Source: Mucilaginibacter phyllosphaerae (GTDB lineage Bacteria; Bacteroidota; Bacteroidia; Sphingobacteriales; Sphingobacteriaceae). From it: a stretch of DNA of 64,000 nucleotides. The position numbers and the translations under genes are program-made. The notes under the pieces were generated by a model. The model made no database searches. It was not told where the DNA came from and was given only the letters and a program-made list of their open reading frames with translations. The DNA lies in the NCBI RefSeq assembly GCF_004378255.1, contig NZ_SNQG01000004.1, positions 62,001 through 126,000 on the forward strand. The letters are read 5' to 3'. Below, one piece after another: positions 15,726 to 26,900 of this stretch (positions within the stretch are counted from its first letter, which is position 1; the number at the start of each line of letters is the position of its first letter).

Positions 15726-17612
15726 ATGATTCGCAGATACATTTTAAGCTTATTATTTACTTTTTTACTGCCTTGTGTATGCATTGCCCAGCTTTCAGAG
15801 ATCAGGCAATTGCAGGAGCAGCTTAAGCACCCCAAAGATAGCCTTGATTATCTCCGTAAGCTTAATAAGATCGGGCTTCTTATCCACCTTAAAAATGCCG
15901 ACAGCAGCTTTTATTATGGCATACAGGCCAACGGCCTGGCCGACAGGCTGAATGATCCTAAAGAGAAATCAAGTGCCTTATCTAATATTGCTACAGGTTT
16001 GCTGTTAAAAGGCCTGTACAGCCAGGCTTTACAGTATTTTGGCAAGGCTTATGTTGTATGCAAAGCAAATGATTTTAAGCCCGAGATGGCAGGCGGACTG
16101 ATGAACCAGTCTATAGCATACAGTTTTATAGGTGATAGTATTAAAGTTATACAATTTGCCATCAGGGCAAACCACCTAACCCGCGCGTATCTGATGCATG
16201 ATTCTGTTGCCAGCATGCTTTTGGCTAACTATGTAGAATTGAACAGCAAACTGGCCAAAGATTCTGTTACCTGGTATTTAAGCAATGCCGAAAAAGTAGC
16301 CAACCGGTTTAAGGATAAACGGGCAATGGTATTTATAGGGCAGATAAAGGCCACCCGTTTAATTAATAATAACCAGCCACAGCAAGCTTTGCCTTTAATA
16401 CGGTATAACCTGGCAGTTACGCGTGCCAATAACTGGGATTATCACGAAATGGAAGCCCTTAATATTCTGGGCAGTTATTACCTGGCAATTAATAAAACAG
16501 ACAGTGCCTTAGCTGCCTATAAAATCATCTACAATAAGGCCAAAGCCAATAATTACGTTTACTGGCAAATTGATATACTAAAGGCCATAAGTAATTGCTA
16601 TAAATTAAAAAACGATAAGGCAGGCGAATACAATACTGCGCAGTTGCTGATCAAAGCACTTGAGCAGGATAATAATGCCAATAGCAGTTTTTTAGGCGAT
16701 TATATCAAATACAACCAGGCACAGGATGAACTTAAAAAGTTGAGTTTATCTGAAATGTTAAACCATAAAAAAATAATATGGCTTGTTGCTGCCTGTATTG
16801 CCGGCAGCATGGTGATCATATTGCTGATATGGTTTTACATTAAGGTTAATGCACAGGCCGCAAAATTAACAGAATTGAATGCAACCATTACCGGGCAAAA
16901 CCAGGCGTTAAAAGAATCTGATATTTTTAAGAGCAGGCTGCTTTCTATGCTGGCGCATGATTTCAGGTCGCCGCTAAACTCAACCATTGGTATGGTGCAA
17001 TTGCTGAAGGACCACGAAACGATGGATGTTGATGAGGCCGCAGGGTTGTACAAGCTTATAGAAACCGACATTAACGAGGTATTGCTTACCTTTGATAACA
17101 TACTGCAATGGACCCGTAAACAACTAACCGGCTACACAATGGAACCGGTTAAAGTAAATTTAAGGGAGAGTATTACAGAGGCTTTCGGCTTTTTTCATGA
17201 GCAGGCCAACGCCGGGCAGATTACCCTGGTTAACGAAGTGGATGCCCGGATCGCACCGTTTACAGATCTTGAGATCATCCGTTTCATAAACCGTAACCTG
17301 TTGCATAATGCCATTAAATATTCGCCGGCAGGGGGGCGCATAACTACCGTTTCGGCCGTAACCAAAGATGAGATCATGATTAAAATTAAGGACGAGGGAT
17401 CCGGCCTTTCTGATAGGTTGCTGAAAGAATTATTTACCGGTAAGGTATCGGATACAAATGATAGCACCCAGGGCGCCGGGCTGGCCCTTAATATTTGCGC
17501 AGAATTCATACAAAAGCTTGGCGGCCGCATTTGGGCGGGTAACGGGCCTGCAAAGGGCGCCGAATTTTCTTATACCATACCGCTTACGGCAGCAAGCGGC
17601 CCTGTTGTTTAA
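15726..17612 (+). CDS. TPR-containing sensor histidine kinase
   Basis: A 628-residue sensor. Signal peptide ending VCIAQ, a periplasmic helical region with TPR-like repeats (about residues 30-335), a TM helix near 348-372 followed by a short coiled coil, HisKA with SMLAHDFRSPLNSTIG (His about residue 411), and HATPase_c with N box NLLHNAIKYS and G boxes DEGSGLS and GAGLALNI. This architecture is common in Bacteroidota. No response regulator is adjacent. It resembles the convergent kinase at 17992-20121 in layout and may be an ancient paralogue. Confidence 0.9.
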   Translation: MIRRYILSLLFTFLLPCVCIAQLSEIRQLQEQLKHPKDSLDYLRKLNKIGLLIHLKNADSSFYYGIQANGLADRLNDPKEKSSALSNIATGLLLKGLYSQALQYFGKAYVVCKANDFKPEMAGGLMNQSIAYSFIGDSIKVIQFAIRANHLTRAYLMHDSVASMLLANYVELNSKLAKDSVTWYLSNAEKVANRFKDKRAMVFIGQIKATRLINNNQPQQALPLIRYNLAVTRANNWDYHEMEALNILGSYYLAINKTDSALAAYKIIYNKAKANNYVYWQIDILKAISNCYKLKNDKAGEYNTAQLLIKALEQDNNANSSFLGDYIKYNQAQDELKKLSLSEMLNHKKIIWLVAACIAGSMVIILLIWFYIKVNAQAAKLTELNATITGQNQALKESDIFKSRLLSMLAHDFRSPLNSTIGMVQLLKDHETMDVDEAAGLYKLIETDINEVLLTFDNILQWTRKQLTGYTMEPVKVNLRESITEAFGFFHEQANAGQITLVNEVDARIAPFTDLEIIRFINRNLLHNAIKYSPAGGRITTVSAVTKDEIMIKIKDEGSGLSDRLLKELFTGKVSDTNDSTQGAGLALNICAEFIQKLGGRIWAGNGPAKGAEFSYTIPLTAASGPVV

Positions 17613-17630
17613 ATTGATAAAAAAATCGTT

Positions 17631-17673
17631 GATTTGCAGGAGCGAATGTTTGCCTTTACGGGCGCTGCAAATC
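17631..17673 (+). repeat. Inverted repeat in the kinase/PH-gene gap
   Basis: Perfect arms GATTTGCAG (17631-17639) and CTGCAAATC (17665-17673) around a 25-nt loop, with no T-tract after it. It lies 19 bp upstream of the PH-domain gene, so an operator or 5'-UTR structure is more likely than a terminator. Confidence 0.4.
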
Positions 17674-17692
17674 GCATAAAGATTTTTAAATT

Positions 17693-17983
17693 ATGAAATA
17701 CACAGCATCACGCTTGTCGGCAGGTAACAAGCTTTTCCCGGCAGAAATAACTACCGAAGAGAGTGGTATCACCATTAAAATTCCGGGCCTGTTTAGCGGC
17801 GATACCACAAGCATTGCTTATGACAGTATATCAGCAGTAGAGATCGATTCACCATTGATCGGCTATTCTACCATCCGCTTTTACCATAGCGGTAACAAGG
17901 TTGAGGCGCATGGCTTTTCTAAAAGCGACGTAAACGATATTAAGGCTTTTATTGAAGCCGGGCGCAAAAGGGCGAGGGGGTAA
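17693..17983 (+). CDS. Small PH-domain-like protein
   Basis: A 96-residue cytoplasmic protein without signal peptide or TM. Predicted pattern of alternating beta strands ending in an amphipathic helix (DVNDIKAFIEAGRKR), with IPGLFSGDTTSIAYDSISAVEID near the centre. That layout is typical of bacterial PH (bPH) folds, in which a strand-turn is followed by a conserved I-x-x-V segment. No enzyme motif. It sits between two convergent TPR sensor kinases, ending 8 bp from the end of the second. The function is unknown. Confidence 0.65.
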   Translation: MKYTASRLSAGNKLFPAEITTEESGITIKIPGLFSGDTTSIAYDSISAVEIDSPLIGYSTIRFYHSGNKVEAHGFSKSDVNDIKAFIEAGRKRARG

Positions 17984-17991
17984 TTAATTCA

Positions 17992-20121
17992 TTAAGGTTT
18001 TGCTGCGGGCAGGTCAAAGCAAAAGCAGGTACCACCGCCCGGCCTGGTTTCGAAATTAATGGTGCCTTTGTTCTGCATCACCATGTCCCTGCACAGTATC
18101 AGGCCCAGGTGGTTGCCTTTTTCACCCTGCGTGCCTGTGCTTAAGGTGTGCTCCAGGCTAAACAGTTTTTCGCTTTCTTCGGCGCTGATGCCCGGTCCGG
18201 TATCTTTAATACAGATCATGATGCGGTCATGTTTAACATAAGCATCAAAAATAATTTCGTCGCCCGTGCTGCAAAACTTTATACTGTTTGATAGCAGGTT
18301 GCGCAGCACAAGGTTTATCATATTCCGGTCTGCAAAAGCTTCCAGATGCCCGGGGGCAATATTGCTTACCCTAAGTTTCTTCAATTCTATTTTGGTAGTA
18401 AACAAACTGATGTTTTCGTTTATACTGCTGCTAACATTAAAGTTTACAGGATTTACCTGGAGGCCTTCCAACTGGTTTTTAGACCATTCCAGCAAATTAT
18501 CTAAAAAGTTACCCGTTGTAAGTATCGTATCCTCCAGTTTAACCAGCAGTTCGCCAAGTTCTTTTTCGGCAATATCGCCCTCGCGGTAAATGGCCAGCAG
18601 GGTTTGCAATGTACTTAAGGGGCTGCGCAGATCATGAGATACGATGGAGAAGAACTTATTTTTAATATGGTTTAAACGTTCCAGTTGGATGTTTTGGGCG
18701 TTAGATAATTCCATTTGGGTATTTATCTCCTTGTTAAGCAGGGCCAGTTCGTTATTGATCAGGGCAATCTCTTCTTTTTGTTTGGTTAAAAGTTTGTTGA
18801 TTGCATGTTTGGATTGGTTACGGCGATACAAAACACCCAAAAACAGTATGGCAGATGCCAGTACGATACACGTTGCAATAATAACGGTACTGTATTTATT
18901 GATCTTTAACAGGTAATCGGAGTTTTTTGCAGTGATTGCCAGGTTGCTTTTTTCCAGATCGGCATTTTCGCTTCTCATCCTGCCCATCTCAATCAACGAT
19001 ACATCCTTTATCATTTGCTCTTCCCGGATGCTGTCTTTCGTAAGCACATATTCGGTTTGGTACTTCAGGGCATTTTTAAGGTCGCCCTTTTTTTTGTAGG
19101 CAATAACCAGGTTGTTCAGCGCCTCGTAGCCTACCGTTTTTGATTTAACAAAGCGGGCAAGGTTTAAGCTTTGGTTACCATAATCAATAGCTTTATCGTA
19201 ATTATTACTGCTGTTGTAAGCGTCTGCAATTGAGTTTAGCACGTTGGCCTCAAAATATTTGTCGCCAAGTAAGCGCATGTTTTTTAAGGCGGTATCTAAA
19301 CTGGCAAGCGCGGCAGCATATTTTTTTTGTTGAATGTAGGCCCTGCCCAACCCTAAACGCGAAATGCCAATGCCGTTAATATCACCTATTTTTTGGCGTA
19401 TCATCAGGCTTTTATTAAAATACTCAATTGCTTTTTCAGTATCGTGTGCCGCCATATAACAATTACCCACCGAGTATAGCGCCGAGGCTATCCCCATATC
19501 GTTTTTAAGCTTGGTGTAGCCGGCAAGGGCCTGTATAAAGTAAGTTCTGGCAATTTCTGTCCTATCCATATCGTAATAAATAGAACCTATATTAGTATAG
19601 CATTGGTTAGCGCCAAAATCATACTTTAAACGCCTGTAAACAGATAGTGCTTTAAAATAACTGTTAATGGCTTCGCGGTAATCATTAAGCCTGTTGTAGG
19701 CATAACCTATATTGGCCATTGCCCTGGCTTCTGTTAAAGGGATATTATATTGTTTGGCGTAATTGTATCCCTTATTAAAATAAATAAGCGCACTATCAAT
19801 TTTACTGCGGATGCCGTAGGATATGCCTATATGCACATAAGAGTCTGCCAGGGCTTCGTGGTTATTTAGTTTTAAGGCAAGCTCCTGGTAAATTTTAGCG
19901 TAGTGGAATTTCTTTTCGGGGTTTACCGATGAATAGGCGTTGGACAGGTTTTTAAATAACGTTAACCGCGCCGTATCCGGCATGGTTTGTTTCAGTTTTG
20001 CCTCCAGTTGGTTTACCTTGGTTATTTGGGCAAAACATGGGTTAATACAGGCAAAAAGCAAAACCAATATCCATAGTGTTATAAATTGCTTGATGCTTTG
20101 ATACAGGTTAGGCATTAACAT
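17992..20121 (-). CDS. TPR-containing sensor histidine kinase
   Basis: A 709-residue sensor kinase. Signal peptide (hydrophobic stretch ITLWILVLLFACINPCFAQ), six or more TPR motifs (clear A-x-x-N-I-G-x-x-Y and Y-F-x-A-L patterns, residues about 50-380), a TM near 412-434, a coiled coil (about 440-485), HisKA with SIVSHDLRSPLSTLQ and HATPase_c with N box NLLSNSIKF and DTGPGIS. The final G box is weaker (KGNHLGLILCRDMV). A second ATG is six bases downstream of the chosen start. Convergent with the PH-domain gene; no receiver partner nearby. Confidence 0.9.
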   Translation of the reverse strand: MLMPNLYQSIKQFITLWILVLLFACINPCFAQITKVNQLEAKLKQTMPDTARLTLFKNLSNAYSSVNPEKKFHYAKIYQELALKLNNHEALADSYVHIGISYGIRSKIDSALIYFNKGYNYAKQYNIPLTEARAMANIGYAYNRLNDYREAINSYFKALSVYRRLKYDFGANQCYTNIGSIYYDMDRTEIARTYFIQALAGYTKLKNDMGIASALYSVGNCYMAAHDTEKAIEYFNKSLMIRQKIGDINGIGISRLGLGRAYIQQKKYAAALASLDTALKNMRLLGDKYFEANVLNSIADAYNSSNNYDKAIDYGNQSLNLARFVKSKTVGYEALNNLVIAYKKKGDLKNALKYQTEYVLTKDSIREEQMIKDVSLIEMGRMRSENADLEKSNLAITAKNSDYLLKINKYSTVIIATCIVLASAILFLGVLYRRNQSKHAINKLLTKQKEEIALINNELALLNKEINTQMELSNAQNIQLERLNHIKNKFFSIVSHDLRSPLSTLQTLLAIYREGDIAEKELGELLVKLEDTILTTGNFLDNLLEWSKNQLEGLQVNPVNFNVSSSINENISLFTTKIELKKLRVSNIAPGHLEAFADRNMINLVLRNLLSNSIKFCSTGDEIIFDAYVKHDRIMICIKDTGPGISAEESEKLFSLEHTLSTGTQGEKGNHLGLILCRDMVMQNKGTINFETRPGGGTCFCFDLPAAKP

Positions 20122-20361
20122 ATATTTAATCGGGTTAAAATATTAATAACCCAATAATTTAATTTTACGGGTAAATATAGTTAAATGTTATAGGTTGTGT
20201 TACGCAGTTAACCAAATTATGATATCATACATCAGTTAGTTTAATATTAGTTACAAAGTAGGGTTATATAGGTAATAAATATAGCTTTAAGGTTAAAGTA
20301 TGATATGCCGGTAAATAAACATTCTGCTTATTAGTTTGTACTTATGGATATCCTCAAAACC

Positions 20362-20703
20362 ATGAAAAAATTACTTGCCCTATGCTTTGTTATGATATTG
20401 TTCGCTTTCAAGGTGTCAGCACAAAGTTTTAGCGCCCAAGACTTTAACGCCAACCTGGGCAAAACTAAAACCCTGTGCGATGTGGTATCATCTGTAAAAA
20501 TATTCAGCGATACACTTACCCTTATTAATATGGGTGGCAATTATCCTAACCAAAAATACACCATTGCCGTAAAAGGTAATAAAATAACGCTGGACTGGGC
20601 TAACTTAAAAGGGAGGACGATGTGTGTTACCGGTGTGTTCGAGATGCACAAAAACCGACCCGAAATTGTTGCCGCACAGCCCGGCCAGATAGAGGTGAGA
20701 TAA
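20362..20703 (+). CDS. Exported OB-fold-like small protein
   Basis: A 113-residue protein with signal peptide ending VSAQ when read from ATG 20362; an ATG at 20344 would add six residues and spoil the signal. The mature part (GKTKTLCDVV, LINMGGNYPNQKYTI, LKGRTMCVTGVFEMHKNRPEIV) resembles the OB-fold modules of exported Bacteroidota proteins, with two Cys that could form a disulphide. No enzymatic residues are evident. It stands alone, 290 bp upstream of the synthetase cluster, and may or may not belong to it. Confidence 0.6.
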   Translation: MKKLLALCFVMILFAFKVSAQSFSAQDFNANLGKTKTLCDVVSSVKIFSDTLTLINMGGNYPNQKYTIAVKGNKITLDWANLKGRTMCVTGVFEMHKNRPEIVAAQPGQIEVR

Positions 20704-20853
20704 ATAAGTTTATTCATTTACATTACAACCAGGGGCTATAATAAAATTCATAGTTTAATAAGCTATATCCAAACAAAACAGTACTTTCATTTAAGTAGCA
20801 ATTAGTTGCTTACGGCGTGTGTGGTTAATTGATAGTTACGTGCTGGTGCTGGC

Positions 20854-20882
20854 TTTAAACAAATATTAAACCTTTGTTTAAA
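20854..20882. promoter_or_regulatory. Perfect inverted repeat upstream of the NRPS-PKS operon
   Basis: Arms TTTAAACAAA (20854-20863) and TTTGTTTAAA (20873-20882), spacer 9 bp, 111 bp before the synthetase ATG. There is no following T-run, so an operator is favoured. This gap (20704-20992) contains no other feature I can support. Confidence 0.5.
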
Positions 20883-20992
20883 TGAAAAATAAATGAATTT
20901 TTTTGCGCAGGCTTGTTACGTAAAGAATTTAAATTTATATCTTAAACCCGATTTAAAACCGGCATAAAGTACAACAGGGGGTAATTGATAAG

Positions 20993-23900
20993 ATGCCCTA
21001 CTTATTTAGTTTAATGGATATTCTTACCCAAAATAAGTATAACAATATTGCTCCGGATGATGTGTTTATACATCATTTGTTTGAGGAACAGGCAAGGCAG
21101 CATCCGGATGTTATTGCGGTACAGTATGGTGACGATAAAATAACCTATGCTGAATTTAACGCAAAAGCTGATGAACTGGCAAAAGCCGTTATGGCTACAG
21201 CACCGGCTTCGCTGGTTGTAGGCGTAAGTTCTACCCGTTCAATTGCTACGATGATAAGCTTGTTTGCCATACTTAAAGCAGGCAAGGCCTATTTGCCTTT
21301 AGACCCCGCCTTTCCGACGGACAGGCTGCAGGATATTGTGGCCGATTGCGGTATGGATACCATCCTGGCGCCGGATAAAGACCGGGCGGTATTCGGCGGG
21401 ATTATAAAAAACATTATTGCTACAGATGAGCCCGTTTCTGCAGACAAACCTGCAACTGAAGTGGCTAAAACCCGTGTAGCCTATATTATTTACACTTCGG
21501 GTTCTACAGGCAAGCCAAAAGGCGTTTGTGTGGCGCACCATGGGCCGGTTAATTTAATTAAGTGGAACCAAAGCATCACCCCGTATTTGGGTATTGGCCA
21601 CCGTACCCTGCAATTTTCTCCGCTGATTTTTGATGCATCGGTGATGGAGATATTTTGTACGCTATGCACCGGCGGCACACTGGTTTTAGTGCAGGATGAA
21701 GTACGGATAGATCCCTTAAAACTTTTAAAATATATAGATGAGCAGCAGGTTGAACGGATCATCATCACGTTTGTTGCCTTACAATATTTAACAGAAACTG
21801 CCGATGCCGAACAGTTTTTCCCGGCATCGTTAAAAGATATTATCAGTGCCGGCGAGCAGCTAAAGGTCACCCCGCAGATCCTCCGCTTTTTTAAGGCCCT
21901 GCCGGGATGCATATTTTATAACATGTACGGCCCAACCGAGGCCAGCGTATGCAGTACAGCCCTTAAAATGGAAGGCCCGCCGGATGAATGGCCCCTGCTG
22001 CCCAACATAGGTAAACCGATAGATGAGGTAGGCATCCACATGCTGGATGAAAATTTAAAGGAAGTGCCCCCGGGCGAACAGGGCGAACTTTGCATCAGCG
22101 GCATCAGCCTGGCAGAGGGGTACCAAAACCGCCCCGACCTTACTGCCGATAAATTTGTAAACTGGACCGACGATAAAGGACATACTATTAAAGTTTACCG
22201 CAGCGGCGACTTGGGCTTTTACTTGCCCAACGGTAACATCGAATACATGGGGCGCAAAGATACCCAGGTAAAAATTCGCGGTAACCGGGTAGAGATAGGC
22301 GAGATAGAGGTATTGCTAAATCAGTTGGATGGCATCCAGCAATCTGTTGTGGTTGCGCGCGAGGATGTGCCCGGCCAAAAGCGTTTGGTAGCTTATGTAA
22401 TTGCATCGGGCGATAAAAAGGATACCTCGTACCTGCGCGATAGCATCGAACAGAAGCTGCCCGAGTATATGATACCTTCGGCATTTGTTTGGGTAGATGG
22501 CTTTAAAGAGACCACAAGCGGTAAAATAGACCGCAATGCCCTGCCTGCGCCGGATACGCAAAGGCCCGAACTTTCGGTACTATACAAAGCACCCGCTACC
22601 AAAGCAGAGAAGCATGTAGCCGCCCTATGGAGCGAATTATTGCAGCTGGATAAGGTTGGCGCCTATGATAACTTTTTTGAATTGGGCGGTAATTCCATTC
22701 TGGCGCTTAAAACGGTTGCGGCCCTAAAAAAGCTGCATAATTATACCTTGCCTATAACCAAGCTGTATCAATATCCAACCGTAAATGGTATTGCCGGCTT
22801 TATAGATGGTAATAAGGTTGTAGCAAAAATAGCTGCAAAGCCCAAAAAGGATAAACAGAACACCGATATAGCCATAATTGGCATGGCTGCCCGTTTCCCG
22901 GGGGCCAATACCATAGCCGGGCTTTGGCAGGTACTTACCGAAGGGCGGGAGACCATTTCTTTCTTTACCGATGAAGAGATCGATAAAAGCGTGCCTTATT
23001 CGGTTAAAACAGCATCAAATTATGTTAAAGCGCGTGGTATAGTAGAAGGTGCCGAAGGTTTTGATGCTGCATTTTTTGGCGTTAACCCCAAGGTGGCCGA
23101 ATTGATGGACCCCCAGCACCGGGTATTTTTAGAACTGGCCTGGGAAGCCCTAGAAACCAGCGGCCATCTGCCCGGTAAATACGATAGCCCGGTTGGCGTT
23201 TTTGCAGGGGTAGGTAACAATACCTATTACACCAATAACGTCATCTCCAATACAGAAAAAATTGAAAATGTTGGCCGTTTTTTAACAGCCACTGTTAACG
23301 AAAAGGATTATATAGCTACACGCACCGCTTACGAGTTGAATTTAACCGGCCCGGCAGTAAGTGTGCACTCGGCATGCTCTACCTCACTGCTGGCTATTGC
23401 ACAGGCGGCAGATAGCATCCGTAACGGGCAGTGCAGTGTGGCGCTGGCGGGGGGCGCATCCATCAGTTCGCCCATAAAAAGCGGGCATTTGTACCAGCAG
23501 GGCACCATGCTTAGTGCCGATGGGCATTGCCGGTCGTTTGATGCCGAGGCAGATGGCACCGTGTTTAGCGATGGTGCCGGTGTAGTGGTTTTAAAGAGCC
23601 TGGAAGAAGCCGAGCGCGATGGCGATACCATTTACGCCCTGTTAAAAGGCGTAGGTTTAAATAACGATGGTGGCGGCAAAGGCAGCTTTACCGCGCCAAG
23701 CGCCGCCGGGCAGGCGGGCGCTATTGCTATGGCCATTGCCGATGCAGGTATCAACCCGGTTACCATTTCTTATGTAGAGGGCCACGGCACCGCTACAAAT
23801 TTAGGCGACCCGATAGAAATAGAAGGCCTTAACCTGGCCTTTGGCAAACAAGATAAAAACCAGTATTGCGCCCTGGGTTCTATTAAAAGTAACATGGGCC

Positions 23901-26900
23901 ATTTAGTGGCTGCGGCAGGTGTGGCGGGTTTTATTAAAACAACGCTGGCGCTTTATCATAAGCAGATCCCGGCTACGCTGCACTTTAAAAAAGCCAACCC
24001 GAACATTGATTTTGAGGATAGTCCGTTTTTTGTAAATACCCAACTGACCGATTGGCAAACCGAGGGTAAACGCAGGGCAGGGGTAAGCTCCTTTGGCGTT
24101 GGTGGTACCAACGTGCATACCGTGCTGGAAGAGTATATCCGGGCAGAAGAACCCTTAGTGGAAAGCCGCCCGTTGAGTTTGATCGGCTGGTCGGCCAAAA
24201 CGGGTACCAGCGCATCCAAATGGGCAGACAGGTTATACTACTATCTGCAGGATAACCCGGATGTTGATGTTGCAGATATTGCCTACACGCTGCAAACCAC
24301 CCGTGCCGGTTTTAAAGAACGTAATTTTATCCTGGCTGCCCACAGGGACGACCTGATGGAAAAGCTGACCAAATTCAAGCGCGATCCATCCAATTCCAAA
24401 ATCTTAAAAGAAAAGGCTGCCGAGGTGGTATTCATGTTCCCCGGCCAGGGGGCGCAATATCTTAATATGGGCCACGAGATTTACAAGCAGGAGCCTGTTT
24501 TTAAGGCAGCGGTAAACGAATGCGTTAATTTACTAAAAGGCACCGGCCATGAGCATTTACTGGATATCATTTATACCGGTGCATCTGCGGAAGCAACAGA
24601 AAAGTTAAAAAACACCTATTATACCCAACCGGCAATATTTATTACCTCGTATGCCATGGCAAAGCTATGGATGAGCTGGGGGATAGCACCGTCGGTATTT
24701 ACAGGCCATAGCATAGGCGAATTTGTAGCTGCACATTTTGCAGGTGTATTTAGCCTGCCGGATGCCTTAAAGCTGATAACCGAACGTGCCAGGCTGGTAA
24801 GCCAGGTAGCCGAAGGCGATATGCTGTCGGTACGTACCAATGCCGGTGAGTTAGAAAAGATCTTGCCGGGCAACCTTTCCATAGCCGTTATCAATAGTAA
24901 CAAGCTATCGGTAGTAGCAGGCGAAAAGGATGCCGTTGCCGCCTTTGCCAAAACGCTGGAGGAAATGGGCATCCCCGGCAGGTTGTTACAAACCAGCCAT
25001 GCTTTCCACTCGGCGATGATGGATGGCATTGTGGAACCGTTTGAGCAGGTGGTAAAAACAGTACAATTAAATGCGCCGGTTAAACCCATCGTATCTACCG
25101 CTACAGGCAAATGGCTTAGTGCCGCCGAAGCGACCGACCCGGCTTACTGGGCATCGCACCTGCGTAAAACCGTACGCTTTGCATCTGCAATTGATACGCT
25201 GGCAGAAGAGGGAGGCCGCTTGTACTTAGAAGTTGGCCCCGGCCGCACCCTGGCAACGCTAACCGCCCAGCAAACTGCCGAAAGCCCGGTGCCTGCAGTT
25301 GCCGGTATCGAATTGGCAAACGATCAGCCCGAGTATCAATCGGTTATTAAAGCCATTGGGCAACTATGGCTAAACGGAGTAGAGCCAAACTGGAAGGCAT
25401 TTTACGGGGATGGGCGCAAAAGGCTTAATTTGCCTGCTTACGCCTTCGATCATAAAAAATATTGGGTAGAACCTGTTGCATATAACACCACTGCAACCGT
25501 AAATTACCAACCGGAAGAAATTGTGCCGGATGAACCACAAACAAACACAGCAGAAACCATAACACAGAATAACGTAATGAGAAAAGATTTGCTTGCCGAC
25601 AAATTGCAGGAGATATTTGAAGATGCATCGGGTATTGAAATTGATAACGCTTCTGCGGATGTAAGCTTCCCCGAGATTGGTTTCGATTCGTTATTATTAA
25701 CGCAGATAGCTACTAATCTTAAAAAAACATTTAATGTACCGGTAACCTTCCGTAAACTGTTTGAAGAGTATAACTCTATTAACCTGCTGGCCGATTTTCT
25801 GGATAAAAGCCTGCCCGCAGGTGTTTTTGAACCGGTAGCGGCGGCACCACAGCCCAAAGCGGTGCAGCAACCGGTTTACAGTAATGGAGCCATGCCACCG
25901 CCGGTGCAAATGCCGGTTTACAGTAATGCAGCCGTGCAAATACCGGGTATGCCTTTTGTGCCTGCAGGCGGTAATGATATGGCCCTGAGTATGATAAGCC
26001 AGCAGCTGCAGTTACTGGCCAGCCAGATCTCGCATTTACAAGGCGGGGCACCCGTGCAGCAAATACAGCAGCCTTACAGTAACGGCGTACCACCTTCGCA
26101 ATTAAAGGGCGAACCCGTTGCACCGCCGGCATTAGACCAGGAACCGGATATCAGCCCGGAAGAAATGGTGGAAATTAAAAAGCCATTTGGCGCTACCGCC
26201 CGTATAGAAAGAGTGGTACAGGGGCTGGATGCCAGGCAAATGGATTTCCTGGCCGATCTGACCAGAAAGTATAACGAGAAAACTAAAAAAAGTAAAGAGC
26301 AAACGCAGCAACACAGGCCATACATGGCCGATCCGCGTGTGGTAAGTGGTTTCAGGCCGTTAACCAAAGAGGTGGTTTACCCGATAGTGATCAACAGATC
26401 TAAAGGCAGCCGCCTTTGGGATGTTGACGGTAACGAATATATTGATGCGTTAAACGGCTTTGGCTCGAACATGTTAGGCTACCAGCCCGATGTGTTGAAA
26501 GAGGCAATTTTAGCCCAGATAGAATTAGGGTATGAAATTGGCCCCCAGCATGAACTTGCCGGCGAGGTTTGTAAAATGATGTGCGACTTTACACAGCATG
26601 ACCGTGCCGCACTTTGTAATACGGGTTCTGAAGCCGTATTGGGCGCCATGCGCGTTGCCCGCACCGTTACCGGCCGCCCTTTAATAGTGGCGTTTAGCGG
26701 GGCATACCACGGTATTATGGATGAGGTTATCGTTAGGGGCACCAAAAAGTTAAAAACGGTGCCTGCCGCATCCGGCATCCTGTCGGATAACGTGCAGAAC
26801 ATGCTGATACTGGATTATGGTACAGATGAGGCCCTGCGCATCATCAAAGAACGTGCAGATGAGATTGCCGCTGTATTGGTAGAGCCGGTGCAAAGCCGCA

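Noticed and set aside
25504..25939. Open frames antisense to the synthetase linker
   Set aside because: Low-complexity shadows of the coding strand, as are the other antisense frames under long genes.
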